A stretch of 64,000 nucleotides of DNA from Longimicrobium terrae (lineage in GTDB: Bacteria > Gemmatimonadota > Gemmatimonadetes > Longimicrobiales > Longimicrobiaceae). Position 1 is the stretch's first letter. Every line of letters begins with the position of its first letter. The DNA lies in contig NZ_JACHIA010000003.1 of the NCBI RefSeq assembly GCF_014202995.1, positions 434,001 through 498,000 on the forward strand, in the 5' to 3' direction. The translations under genes were made by a program, and so were the position numbers. The notes beneath the pieces are model-generated. The model had not been told where the DNA came from, did no database searches, and saw nothing but the letters and a program-made list of their open reading frames with translations. This document shows positions 9,701 through 18,776 of the stretch, piece by piece.

Positions 9701-11933
9701 ACGTGTAGGTCGTGACCGGGCTGTACCCGTCGCCCAGCGGGTTCAGCGCCGTGCTGCTCTGCAGCCGCCCGTGCGTGTCGTAGGTGGCCGACTGGCGGGC
9801 CACCGGCGCGCCGTTCGCGTTGGGCCTGCGGACCTCCGTCACCAAGGCCGGAAAACTCGCGTCCCCACGCAGCAGCAGCGTCTCGCCACCCAGCGCCTCG
9901 CGGATGCGGCGCGGCGCGCCGAAGCGTCCCACCCAGATCAGCGTCGTGTCCCCCACGTCCGTCCGCGGCCCGTCCAGCAGCGTGTGCGTGCGCGATAGCG
10001 GCAGGGCAGCCGCAATGCCGCGCCCCTCCACCGGCTCGAACCGGTTGATGATGCTGTCGCCCACCAGCGGCCCCAGCCACACCCGGGACGAGGCGACCGT
10101 CCGCCCCGGCCCGTAGGTGAACACCGACTGCACCCCGCGCCGGTCCGTGCGCGAGGTCGCATACAGGCCGTCGTAGCCGAAGGAGACCGCCACGCTGTCC
10201 GGATCGGTGATCGAGGTGACGCGGTTCAGCGCGTCGCGTCCCAGCGTCACCACGCGGCCACGGACGTCGTTCAGGTCCGGCGCCTCCACCGCCGCCACCA
10301 TCCCGGCCGCGTTCAGCACGAAGCGGTAGTGCAGACTGGCGCCCGTGGCACCCGTCTGCCGCGGCACCTCCAGCCAGTTCAGCGGCCCGTTGCTGATGTC
10401 GCGGACGAAGCGGGTGTGCTGGTTCAGGCGGTTCGCCGTCGACAGGTGCTCTCCCTGCGGACCGAAGCTCACCACCGCGCCCTGGGGAGTCCGGCGCTGG
10501 TACCCGCCGCCGGGCCTGGCCCACATCGTGTCGGCGCGGTCCACCCGGGCGGCCACCCACACGCCCGTGGACACCGGGCTGTAGATGCGCGTGCTCCCGT
10601 CACCGCCCACTCGCAGCAGGCGGTTCCCCGACACGGTCACCACCTGCTCCATCCCGGCCAGCCACCACCCCGGACCGAACTGGCTCAACGCGCGGTTCAC
10701 CACCGCCACCTCGCCCGCCACGGCCACGGGATACGACACGCCCGTGTAGTGCGCGGTGACCTGCATCGTGTACGGATACACCCCGGTCAGCGACGCCAGC
10801 GTGTCCATCACGATGGAGATTCGCCGCGCGGTGCCGGATCCCCACTGGCTCCCCGGGTACACCGTCCGGTAGAAGGAGCCGTTGGGCTTGAAGACCTTCA
10901 CCTCCACCGTGGTGGGCACCGTGGAGCCCACGGGGAGTCGCACGTCCGCGTACACACGCGCCGTTCCCGACACGTGTGCGCTGCTGTACAGGAGCGACGG
11001 CGCGTGGGTGCGCCCCAGCAGCTGCACCGCGGGAAGCCCGTGCGCCAGCCGCAGGTCGCCGCACTCCATCGCCGCGCCGGGGGCAATCGCCACCGTGACG
11101 CACTGGTCGCGGGCGATGGTGGCGCTGGAGTTGAGGTCCACCAGGGTGACCGTCATCGCCGCGGGCGCGGTGCCGGTGCCTACCCCTTCCAGCTCCGCCC
11201 ACCCCGCGTCCTCGATCGCGGCGTTCGCCGTGCTGCGGGCGGAGAGCCGCAGCGTGATCTCCTGTCCGGCGGACAGGGCGGGAAAGCTGAGCCCTACGGA
11301 CGCGGAGTCACCGGCCGCCAGCGTCAGCGTGGAGACGGATGGCGCGCCGCAGCCGCTCAGGAACGTGCCCTGCGCGTCGCGGCAGGAGCCCAGGAGCGAG
11401 AAGGTGGCGGGCAGCGCGCCCGTGTTGCGCACCCACATCGCGTACGTCCCCGCCGCGCCAGAGGCCACCTGCGCCCACGCGCCGTTCGGCGTCACCCGCA
11501 CCCCCGGCGAGCCGAGCTTGTAGGTGACTGTCCGCGAGCTGCAGTTCTGGAAACTGCCGCAGGCAGAGACGACCAGCGTATCCGTCCCTCCGCTCAGGCT
11601 CACGTTGCCGGTCAGGTACAGCCGCCGTTGTGGACCCGTCGTGGACCGGCGGACCTGGAAGGCGGACGTGACGCTGGTATCCCTCCACATCACGGTGGCA
11701 TTGGCCGAGTCTCCGGTCGCCACCGTCACCGTGATGCTGACCGGCACCGTGGGCTGTGTGTACGTTCCGCTGATGGGCTGAACGCTGATGAAGGGCGCTT
11801 GGCCTGTGGTGGGGCAGTCTTCCAGCGTGGTGCACGACTGGGCACGCGCCTGGGGCGCGAACAGCAGGAGGCTCGCGAACAGCGCGATGAACGCCGCGAT
11901 CAGGCGTCCGGCGTGGAAAGAGCGGATCGGCAT
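6702..11933 (-). CDS. Sec-exported RHS/YD-repeat protein with HNH-like C-terminal toxin
   Basis: The product has 1743 aa. Residues 1-31 form a clear signal peptide ending ARA-Q. A beta-sandwich-like N-terminal region of about 350 residues follows, then a long RHS/YD-repeat shell (YDAxGN, YDxxGR motifs). The end of the RHS core is marked by DPIGLAGGLNSYGFAAGDP and DPYGL (to about residue 1571). The last 172 residues are the variable tip. They contain CHNC (1682-1685), VGDHQVP (1697-1703) and HCNPC followed by QGG (from 1718), an arrangement expected of a treble-clef HNH-like nuclease with bound zinc. Such shells encase the tip, which is released on delivery into competitors. A Sec signal rather than a type VI marker suggests surface display or secretion. 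The downstream gene overlaps by four bases and is the immunity candidate. Confidence 0.9.
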   Translation of the reverse strand: MPIRSFHAGRLIAAFIALFASLLLFAPQARAQSCTTLEDCPTTGQAPFISVQPISGTYTQPTVPVSITVTVATGDSANATVMWRDTSVTSAFQVRRSTTGPQRRLYLTGNVSLSGGTDTLVVSACGSFQNCSSRTVTYKLGSPGVRVTPNGAWAQVASGAAGTYAMWVRNTGALPATFSLLGSCRDAQGTFLSGCGAPSVSTLTLAAGDSASVGLSFPALSAGQEITLRLSARSTANAAIEDAGWAELEGVGTGTAPAAMTVTLVDLNSSATIARDQCVTVAIAPGAAMECGDLRLAHGLPAVQLLGRTHAPSLLYSSAHVSGTARVYADVRLPVGSTVPTTVEVKVFKPNGSFYRTVYPGSQWGSGTARRISIVMDTLASLTGVYPYTMQVTAHYTGVSYPVAVAGEVAVVNRALSQFGPGWWLAGMEQVVTVSGNRLLRVGGDGSTRIYSPVSTGVWVAARVDRADTMWARPGGGYQRRTPQGAVVSFGPQGEHLSTANRLNQHTRFVRDISNGPLNWLEVPRQTGATGASLHYRFVLNAAGMVAAVEAPDLNDVRGRVVTLGRDALNRVTSITDPDSVAVSFGYDGLYATSRTDRRGVQSVFTYGPGRTVASSRVWLGPLVGDSIINRFEPVEGRGIAAALPLSRTHTLLDGPRTDVGDTTLIWVGRFGAPRRIREALGGETLLLRGDASFPALVTEVRRPNANGAPVARQSATYDTHGRLQSSTALNPLGDGYSPVTTYTYDDKWNGVTSITAPGQGVVTMAYDTINGNRLWEQVGDATRRVSYRYTADGQLRAVESPMVNGVARVDSVAYDGWGLLRASISPLGFHTMHYADAVGRDTLVITPVTPGDTTEAAVRTNGARSRTGYDVMNRVRWTQSVGPAMVQAPDPNMPGAIDPADTPQEIVTVANGYDARGDLRSVERQSLPDPANVGSLITTFDYDNVGRKVRETNGPGDYRTTAYDQAGNVIGTTARGFAEVRMEYDALGRLVRRTVPGHSYAQGCPPGWASCANHPFPYYPTGANGALVIPGEVFTFGYDAAGNQVWAENLDSRVERSYYNNGALRTDTTRLRGYSDLGFNTHVYGLEYTYDIAGRTARLRHPFNLSGTAQADSFAYDPVTGEMTYARSRQGHVYGFSYDKQGRQTGMAYPGGGGERTTYDVEGRRLTRTDSLSNGAVLEYDTFQYDARGKQIYVQGGVAGGASTFRNWYSGSGNLVATDWGNVLDNGRNTELFTVDAMGNQMDRTTINGGLINPRFRTTYTPAGGRVASIGRVLPATPSAEELPDSTYRTYDAAGNVEWAVHMGWGSYYGGAIDVTSVTSTRNYYGADGLLRVVQTRDESSTGSSWTYGGLFSEYRYDALGRRILERTRRDNTREHPMCVPRAGEPCISTITRFVWAGDQLLWELRAPGQAGTGIDLEATTGTGDWYGRVSYFHGGGVDKPLLITKENAGSLVPRDTWRGQFHAGTSPVTGMRGDCTGASPTGCIWAPWPGWRTTASHALTGSGPDVQAWFGGLVDGMRDASGQMYMRNRYYDPATGQFTQTDPIGLAGGLNSYGFAAGDPVSYSDPYGLAASCEPFCTALDVALLVADVNDIRENGLNLGNGTGVILGLISTATPLVTGLGAADDVVRGGVRAATHSDDAARATSTVSRNAVPKSIPATGPRVTGEQSARIQEMGRAHGCHNCGARQPGGNGTWVGDHQVPTGMNPAGRPQTLQPHCNPCSRSQGGWVTGMLRWAKKLGEP

Positions 11934-12944
11934 GCAACGTACGAAAGCGGAGGGAAACGGAACCTGAGGGAGCGCGCCGCAAAGTCGACGAATGGGAGCT
12001 GGGGATGGCTCTGGCGTCCACTTTTGACTCCGCTAAGGCAGCGGAGCGGCTTCTACAAAATGCTCCCAAAAGAGAATCCTGTCCAGCGGCCTCCGCAGAG
12101 GATCGTCCGTGCGCCACGCGGACTAACCCTACAAAAACCATGGGCTGCAATGATTTACAGCGCGGCAGCCAATGCGGTATCCGCGTAGATGCGGCCGTCC
12201 CGGCAGCAACTGTTTGTCAGTGCACTAGCGCTCTCCGCCACCGCGTGGAAAAATGGACAGATTGCGACGGAAGAGGAATGATGCAGACGGGTGGCGGACC
12301 GATTCGGAGACTCAGATCTGGGACTGGAGCGACTAAACGACCACCGGCTAGAGCCGGTTGGTTGTTTGGCCACTGGAAGTGGCTGGGCAGGCTGAAACCT
12401 GCTGAAAGGCCGGATGGCGTGCTCCCGGCGGTATCCCATCCGGGCTGACACGCTCAACCAAGTCTCCAAGTCCCACTGCTATGTTCGGAGCGGAAGGCAA
12501 CTTGGCGTTTCGCCCCAGCATCTACCGGTTGCTGAAGAAGGTTTCGGACCCGGCGTATGGAAATGAACCGGGCCGCCGGGTAGTCCAGCGATCCCGAAGG
12601 ATGGGGTATCAGACACGATAGAGAGCACTCCGCTTTGCCCAACCTTCCTCGATCCCAAGACTCCCACCAATCTGTCGATGACACAGCCGATGTCCATCGG
12701 GAACCATAGAGGCCGCGAATGCCGGGAACAGCGCAGGCTTACGAACCCGCACGTTCCATCGCTCGTGAAGTCATGGTTCGTAGCGCATGATGGCGTTTCC
12801 CGCGGGATACCTTCCGCGCCTTGAGGAACTGCCGCAGAAGAGGGATTGCTGGCGAGAGAAGCGCACCCCGGTGATGAGCAGCGCACGCTGTCCGGAGAGT
12901 CGTCGGCTTTTCTGCACGGCCACCACCGGCCGGTACATCGGGGC
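11934..12944. other. Gene-poor stretch upstream of the RHS gene
   Basis: About 1 kb separates the RHS gene from the next plus-strand gene. Open frames here, such as a minus-strand one at 12155-12469, have Ser/Arg/Pro-rich translations and no convincing ribosome binding site. The RHS promoter should lie in the first few hundred bases. I see no repeats or strong hairpins. Confidence 0.5.
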
Positions 12945-13187
12945 ATGGACAGCATCCCCGTACCGCCGGAAATCGAAGTCCTGTTTCGCCTAGCCGGACG
13001 GCAGACTCTGTCCAGCCACGCCGCGAAGCTGAATGCCCGTATTGAAGAACTCCGGCCGCGAATCGCGGCGATCATGTTGGAGATGATCCTGCTGGAACTT
13101 GAGCAAGAGCCCCCCATGCGGCCGCCCAGTTCGTCTGAACTCGCCGTGCTGCTGAAGTCGGGGGACCCGCGGGTGCGATTGCTGTGA
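12945..13187 (+). CDS. Small helical protein, copy 1 of a three-member island family
   Basis: The protein (80 aa) is not assigned to a known family. It aligns with the 89-aa product at 41274-41543 and with the broken copy at 31575: a shared FRLAGRQTL / WRLAGRRTL segment, then IxELRPRI, an MLEMILLELE helix, and a C-terminal LAVLLKSGDPRVRLL. The start at 12945 is chosen from this alignment; the ribosome binding site is weak. It stands alone here, whereas copy 2 is coupled to a winged-helix-like gene. The copy ends at RVRLL, about 11 residues shorter than copy 2. Confidence 0.62.
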   Translation: MDSIPVPPEIEVLFRLAGRQTLSSHAAKLNARIEELRPRIAAIMLEMILLELEQEPPMRPPSSSELAVLLKSGDPRVRLL

Positions 13188-13411
13188 ATCCGGCTGAACG
13201 GGGTTAGAGAATGAGATAGAGCACCCGCTCGTCCACTGCACGCATGCCGAACGTGTCAGGGGCTGTGCACGTTGGGCAAGTGGGCCGGTCGACCGGCACT
13301 CTCGCCCAACCTTTGATCAATCCCTCTCTCTGCGATCCCACCACTGCGTGCAAGAATGGGTACCGTCCTGTTCTTCAACGTTTTCATGAGGACGAGAACT
13401 GCAGTACCCCA
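13188..13411. other. No feature seen
   Basis: This is a short noncoding stretch between the small helical gene and the MITE-like element. No gene or strong hairpin was recognised. Confidence 0.4.
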
Positions 13412-13578
13412 CTAGAAGGCTGTTGAAGAAATCATCCGGCTGCGGGCAAGGGCCCGTCCCACGGTCGATTCACGGCTGTTTTGTGGCGTTTACGCCATCC
13501 AGAACCCTCAAATGGGTCGCTGGAGGCCCACAGTTCGCCCCGATGGACCGGCGCGCGATTAAATCAACAGGCTTCTAG
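13412..13578. mobile_element. MITE-like element of 167 bp
   Basis: The ends are inverted repeats: CTAGAAGGCTGTTGA at the left and TCAACAGGCTTCTAG at the right, with one mismatch in 15. The interior has no coding capacity. A target-site duplication was not evident. It sits directly after the stop codon of the PLD-containing ATPase gene and may supply or disturb its 3' end. Confidence 0.55.
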
Positions 13579-13580
13579 GC

Positions 13581-16500
13581 TCATACCGGACCCAAGTCGA
13601 AGGATGAGTAAACCAGCCGTTCGCCTTTGTGCTCCCGCTGCGACTGCCGGAAATAAGGCTCCACGCGCTGCAGAATCACATCTGCTTCATCTTTTTCCAG
13701 CCGCTTCAAACGGGATAGTCGGTTGCCTAGACCACCGTACGATGTTCCGAGTTCTACACCTCCATCCTCCGACAACCACCACCGATCGTGCACCGGAAAC
13801 TCTGGGTTAGCGCCTCTGCTGGTAATGAAGATGATGGTCGTGTCAGGAGGATCATCCTGCCGCAAACGGTTCCATGCCGCTCGGTACCCCTGCTCTGGGT
13901 CAGTCAGCCCCTTCTTCGACTTAGCATCTGTAATGACGAACACACGCGCATCCTCAGATACATCTCTCACGAGCGTCAGAAGATGAACGTCCTTCGGCAA
14001 GAAGTATGGATCCACCACATAGATCGTGCGACCACCCTGAGTTGCAAGCCATTCACGGATCATGGCGAGCCCCTCCTCTCGCTCTCCTTCTCCTATCAAC
14101 TTCGACTCAGCATGATCATCCTTTGTCGACACGAAGGGGAGTCGTTGCAAGCCGGACCCAACGCTACGCTGACCCGACAAAACGGCCAGTTCGGCGCCAC
14201 GGAGACAAGCTTCGAAAAGCGGGAGTACGTATCGGCGCGTTGTTGCAGGGTTCTGAGTGTTGTACTGCACCGCATTCTCGATGAACCAAGCGAAAATCGG
14301 GTAAGACGCTGAAACTGGCTGAGCCGCCGCGTATTGCAGAAGCGGGAGGGCGCGGTCAGGAGACACGGGTGAGATGCGTCGCGCGTTAAGGCTACCGAGT
14401 TTCCGCCATGCGGCCCGGGAGTATTCCAGCGCGCTACCCTCAACGGTATCCGACCTCGTTCCCTTTCGGGTCGCCATCGCATCTGAGAGGCGATACACAC
14501 GCAGTTGATTCTCCATCGAAACCTTAGCTGGATCATCGTCGCTTACAGACGCGAGGCCTGCCGCAAACTCAGGATCCATCCGGTGTGCAGCGTTGATAAG
14601 CGAACGGCGACGCTCCTCAACAGATTTTCCCTCACCCCGAAATGATATCTCCAACGCAGTCCGAAACATGTCCCGCGCGACGTTTGGCTCTTTGTCGAAA
14701 ACCAGTAATGCGATCACCTCATACCTGCCGAGTCGATCCACCATCGTCGGGATCGCGTCTGCGGTTTGACGCGCCTCGGTCAGAAGTGCGCGCCGGTCCG
14801 AGTCTGATCTGAACCTGCCGATAGCGACAACCGCGCCCAGTACATAGGCACGATCAGCAGTGTTCGGGATCTGACGCGCATCCGCAGCGAAGGTGTCTGC
14901 GAGCAGTACTTCGCCTGGTGGCCTGAGTTGATTGATCTGTGCCCGCGCAGCGATGCGATAACCCTCGTGTTGAATATTACGTGTCGTCGGGACCTTAGCA
15001 TTGACCAAGTCTTCAAGACGACGGACGAGCTCGGCCACCTGCGGACGCTTCATTGCGGTTTTGCTGGCGAGCGCACCTTCAACCAGTGACTCCAAAAGCG
15101 AGTACATCCGCCAATCAACGATCATCTCTTCCATGATCTGGACGACCGTGCTTGCATCCTCGAATGTCAGTTCACCACCCTGATGTGGACGGCGAATCAG
15201 AGATTCGCCCGGAGGAAGTTTGTTCAGGATTGTCCATCCAGTATTTCCCAGCGCTTCATCGCGGGCGATTTCTGGAAGCGAGTTGATGAGATGCATCCCG
15301 GCAGCACGCGAACCTAGGTACAAAGCCGGCGCGCTGACGACTATTACCGCCGTACGGTCGGCCACATTGCTCTGAGGAATCGTGTAGAGCAAGGGAATCA
15401 GTCTCTCTTGAACAATCTTGCCGCACAGTTCCTCACGACCCACCCTGTGGCATCGTATTGCCAGTTCGGAAAGCAGGACGGCTTTATCTTCGACCGAGTC
15501 AAACTCAGCGATTGTTCTCAAAAGCCGCTCAACGTCATCCTCTTGCTCTAGGTTGTGGGCGAGAAGACCTGCGAAAGCCCTGATGGCGAGAAGCAAGCCT
15601 AACAAAGCTGCTGTCGTGCTTTCTGCATCGTGCAGCAGGAGACGGGTCTGCAAGTCGTTCGTTTCCGTGATGTACTCTTGCGCCACGTCCTGATCTGTGT
15701 TCGCTAGCACCGCCACAATATCAAAGCCCACGTCGAGCTTTTCCCAACTGTCATCCACTACGTTCCAAGCCTCGCGAACCCACCTAAGAAGATCCCTCCG
15801 AGTCTGCTCTGCCTTCTCTCCCAAAGGCGCGAGCCATGCAGCGAGATCGGCGCACACTCGTGCGCGTTCTTCGGTTTTCTGAATAGCTTGCGCTCGACGG
15901 ATTATGGGGATCAACCCGGATACATCGGCTTTGGAATGGGGCCGACCAAGTAGCGTCGCCGATTGTAGAGCAGCATCGCGGATGTCTGGATCCACAATCT
16001 GGTCCAATGCCCAGCCAACTTCAAAGATGGGAATCTCAGTTGCAGGAGCCGAGATCGCAGCTTCGACAAACGCGCGGTAGGCAGAGTCCCTACGCCCTTC
16101 TGTGTTGATCTTTGCGATCACTGCCAAGGCAGTGTTGGGCTGCGCGATTGCTAGAGCTTTTATCACTCCCTTACACACCTCGTAATGCTCAGCAGCACCG
16201 CCCAGAAGTGTATCAACGCCGACCAGCAGCTCCTGCTCTACCAGCTCGTGCAAAGTCTCGTCCATCGTTTTCGACGGGTCGATCAGAGTAAGAGTTGCCA
16301 CGAGTCGCCCGAAAGAAGCGGTCTGGACAACCAAATCCCCTATCTTCGAGACAGTATTGTAGACCGCAAGTAAACGTTCATGGGCATTTGCACGGTCGTG
16401 GCGAGCCATGGCCCGAGCCAAGATGAGCTGGAGCCGAATGTGATCTTCAGTCGGACCGATCTTCTCCAACACGCCACGTTGCGCGTCTAGCAACTGAACG

Positions 16501-18494
16501 AGTTCTAAGACTCGGGTAGCCGAGTCGAGGTAGGGGAGACATTGGGCTAGTGCGCGGTAGACACGTGCATTGGCCGTATATCCCGTTGCCTGGATAGAAG
16601 CCGTGAGCCCATACTCAAGCACTTGGTCAGCGTCTTGACGCCGACGGTTCGCAGTCATCCAGTGTTGTAGCAGGTACAGTCGGTCCCCGGTGGATTCGAT
16701 TCGCTGTGCTTCCGATATGACATCAGGAGCTGGAAGGTCACCCAACACTGCAATGGCGTGAATAGATAACCGTCTCAGAGCCGGGTTTTTGATTTGATCC
16801 TGCAGTTGTCTGGCTTGCTTCTTTGCACTTGGATCTCCCACCGTAAGTTCGGCTTGGATAGACAGTCGCGTTCGTGCCCAGTCAAGAGCGTTCTCACCCT
16901 CATTTCCTGGGGCCTTACTAACCACCTCCAACGCCAACTCGGGTGAGACGTGAAACAAGTCTCCGGCAGCTTCAAGAACCTGTTCTCCGGTAGCGTCGTC
17001 TTCCAACGTTGTATACAAAACCTTGATCCGGTCTAGAAGGTCTTGATCTGGAGGAAGCTCTTGCTCCTTGCGAGCACGCGCGATTGCGGCGAGTAGTCGA
17101 AAGCGAACATCTCGACGTTGCGCGGCTTCAGCCAGAGCCAAGGCTGTGTCGTAATCTCCCACGGCCGTCCTCGCTCTAACTTCGGCCACACCAGTTCTGG
17201 ATGAGGCGATCTCCACGATCGCCGCTTTCTGGAAGGTAAATCGGACTAGATCCCCATCTCGTCCGAGCTGCTGTGCCGCCTTGATGCCCTGATCAGCCTG
17301 AGATTGGACAGATGACAGTGAAGTGGTCTGTCGATACAGGCGCGCAAAGCGCTCCGGGGAAAGATATTGCACCAGATCGATCAACCGGTCGGCGCTGGTG
17401 AAATATGTGGGAAGGTGAGCCAGGGCTTGCGGGCTCTCAGGATCACGAGTGAAGAACGCGATTAACAACTCGTTGACCTCCAGCCGGAGGTGTTGGACAC
17501 GAGTGCTCGCAAAACGCCGGTGTGCTTCCGAAACAAACCGGTAGTATCCTTCCGAATCACAGCTCAAAAACCCAAGTCCCTCAAGCTTTGTCTCTACGTG
17601 CGACGTCGCAAGTTGAGCAATCTCTGCCAACTCTGCACGAGAGTAACTCCGGGGCTCATGTGCAAGGATCGCCAGCAGAAGAACCTGCTCATGGTCTGCA
17701 TCATCGACGGTGGACCACTCCAGCCGAAATAGATCCGGAAGCTGTTCCGGGAGTTGCGCGAGCAACTGTTCCGGCGTTTGACCTGTGAGTAGCAGCCGAC
17801 GGATACTGGCGAGCTTTCCTGGAACAGCCCCAGTTACTCGTACGATTTCCTCACGTTGCGCTGGCGTCAGTTCGAAGCTTTCAAGGAAGCGTGCCGCTTC
17901 GTCACTGCTGAAAGAGCTCAGGGGATACCCCTTCACGAGATTCCGCGTGGCAGAACGAAGGGGAAGTTCTTCGGCCGTACGTCCGCTGAGAAGAAAACGG
18001 AAACCCTCCATCCCAAATGGTAGCAAGTCGATGATCAAGGTCCTGCTACCCTCATCCGTAGACGGTATGTCTTCAAGACCATCGACGATAAAGTAGAAGG
18101 GCATTCCGTCCTTGCGGGCTTTTCTCCGCAGCGCAGCGTAGAGCTTCTGGAGAGCTACCTGGTCCACCTGCTCTGCGACCGGCGGTTCGCCCCCGTCGTG
18201 AAGGAGATCAGAAATCTGCGAGTGAATATCACTCGCGATCTGCTGAGGATCATACGCCCAGCGACTTGCGACCGTCAGGTAGACGGCAACGGTCCGATCG
18301 CGGTGTTCGTTGTGAAACTGGTGTAATAACGTCGACTTCCCGATCCCCTCCTGGCCCTCCACGACGACGATCTCGATGTCACCTTCGAGAAGTGTTGCGA
18401 GTGTGCGTAGGAAGTGAGGACGAGCGATGATGGGCTCGGTAGCCGATCCCTGCGATGCATTCGTAGAGCGGTTTGCGTGCACAGTCCTGACCAT
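13581..18494 (-). CDS. STAND-type ATPase with C-terminal PLD-like (HDR-motif) domain
   Basis: The product has about 1637 aa from the ATG at 18494 (a GTG at 18545 is also in frame). Near the N-terminus is a P-loop, VVEGQEGIGKSTLL (about residues 43-56), followed by FYFIVDGLEDI (Walker B-like), a LLSGRT sensor-like motif and a winged-helix-like segment. This is the order of STAND/AP-ATPases. Residues of about 400-1350 are helical-repeat-like, a probable ligand-sensing arm. The last 200 residues contain TIYVVDPYFLP, VFVITDA and VHDRWWLS with a following GTS, matching the pattern of PLD-fold domains with a His-Asp-Arg motif. I infer a sensor whose trigger activates a PLD-type nuclease or lipase. 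It is divergent from another STAND gene 283 bases away, which suggests a paired defence locus. Confidence 0.82.
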   Translation of the reverse strand: MVRTVHANRSTNASQGSATEPIIARPHFLRTLATLLEGDIEIVVVEGQEGIGKSTLLHQFHNEHRDRTVAVYLTVASRWAYDPQQIASDIHSQISDLLHDGGEPPVAEQVDQVALQKLYAALRRKARKDGMPFYFIVDGLEDIPSTDEGSRTLIIDLLPFGMEGFRFLLSGRTAEELPLRSATRNLVKGYPLSSFSSDEAARFLESFELTPAQREEIVRVTGAVPGKLASIRRLLLTGQTPEQLLAQLPEQLPDLFRLEWSTVDDADHEQVLLLAILAHEPRSYSRAELAEIAQLATSHVETKLEGLGFLSCDSEGYYRFVSEAHRRFASTRVQHLRLEVNELLIAFFTRDPESPQALAHLPTYFTSADRLIDLVQYLSPERFARLYRQTTSLSSVQSQADQGIKAAQQLGRDGDLVRFTFQKAAIVEIASSRTGVAEVRARTAVGDYDTALALAEAAQRRDVRFRLLAAIARARKEQELPPDQDLLDRIKVLYTTLEDDATGEQVLEAAGDLFHVSPELALEVVSKAPGNEGENALDWARTRLSIQAELTVGDPSAKKQARQLQDQIKNPALRRLSIHAIAVLGDLPAPDVISEAQRIESTGDRLYLLQHWMTANRRRQDADQVLEYGLTASIQATGYTANARVYRALAQCLPYLDSATRVLELVQLLDAQRGVLEKIGPTEDHIRLQLILARAMARHDRANAHERLLAVYNTVSKIGDLVVQTASFGRLVATLTLIDPSKTMDETLHELVEQELLVGVDTLLGGAAEHYEVCKGVIKALAIAQPNTALAVIAKINTEGRRDSAYRAFVEAAISAPATEIPIFEVGWALDQIVDPDIRDAALQSATLLGRPHSKADVSGLIPIIRRAQAIQKTEERARVCADLAAWLAPLGEKAEQTRRDLLRWVREAWNVVDDSWEKLDVGFDIVAVLANTDQDVAQEYITETNDLQTRLLLHDAESTTAALLGLLLAIRAFAGLLAHNLEQEDDVERLLRTIAEFDSVEDKAVLLSELAIRCHRVGREELCGKIVQERLIPLLYTIPQSNVADRTAVIVVSAPALYLGSRAAGMHLINSLPEIARDEALGNTGWTILNKLPPGESLIRRPHQGGELTFEDASTVVQIMEEMIVDWRMYSLLESLVEGALASKTAMKRPQVAELVRRLEDLVNAKVPTTRNIQHEGYRIAARAQINQLRPPGEVLLADTFAADARQIPNTADRAYVLGAVVAIGRFRSDSDRRALLTEARQTADAIPTMVDRLGRYEVIALLVFDKEPNVARDMFRTALEISFRGEGKSVEERRRSLINAAHRMDPEFAAGLASVSDDDPAKVSMENQLRVYRLSDAMATRKGTRSDTVEGSALEYSRAAWRKLGSLNARRISPVSPDRALPLLQYAAAQPVSASYPIFAWFIENAVQYNTQNPATTRRYVLPLFEACLRGAELAVLSGQRSVGSGLQRLPFVSTKDDHAESKLIGEGEREEGLAMIREWLATQGGRTIYVVDPYFLPKDVHLLTLVRDVSEDARVFVITDAKSKKGLTDPEQGYRAAWNRLRQDDPPDTTIIFITSRGANPEFPVHDRWWLSEDGGVELGTSYGGLGNRLSRLKRLEKDEADVILQRVEPYFRQSQREHKGERLVYSSFDLGPV

Positions 18495-18776
18495 AGTAGG
18501 GGAGGGCGTGGCAGCGGAGCACTGAATGGCACATCGATACTGCACAATGTGTGCTATATAGCAGGCGTAGCCGTGGGTGCTAGCGTTCCTGGACGGCTAC
18601 TTTTCCGCACGGCCTTGATGGGCAGGCAGGTTCCTTAAAGGACGCGTTCGTGGCCAGAACCCGCCCACAACCTTCAAAGGACCGGGCGGTGGATACGATC
18701 TGCTTGAGATAGCGTAATCTGAGCGCTAAACTTTCGAGTCGGCTTGACCATCGACATCCTTCTTTACTGAAACGCC
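18495..18776. promoter_or_regulatory. Divergent promoter region between the two STAND genes
   Basis: The region of about 280 bases separates two outward-facing ATPase genes and should hold both promoters. It is less GC-rich than the flanks in places (around 18541-18570). No clear operator palindrome was recognised. Confidence 0.45.

Noticed and set aside
7803-9998. Long plus-strand frame (731 codons) opposite the RHS gene
   Set aside because: It is His/Arg/Val-rich, lacks a ribosome binding site, and lies wholly antisense to the clear RHS coding sequence; it is a GC-rich shadow.
10329-12188. Plus-strand frame of 619 codons opposite the RHS N-terminus
   Set aside because: Composition is Arg/His/Pro-biased and it runs antisense through the RHS signal peptide; no domain recognised.
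12155-12469. Minus-strand gene upstream of RHS
   Set aside because: The translation is Ser/Arg/Pro-rich without a ribosome binding site or recognisable domain.
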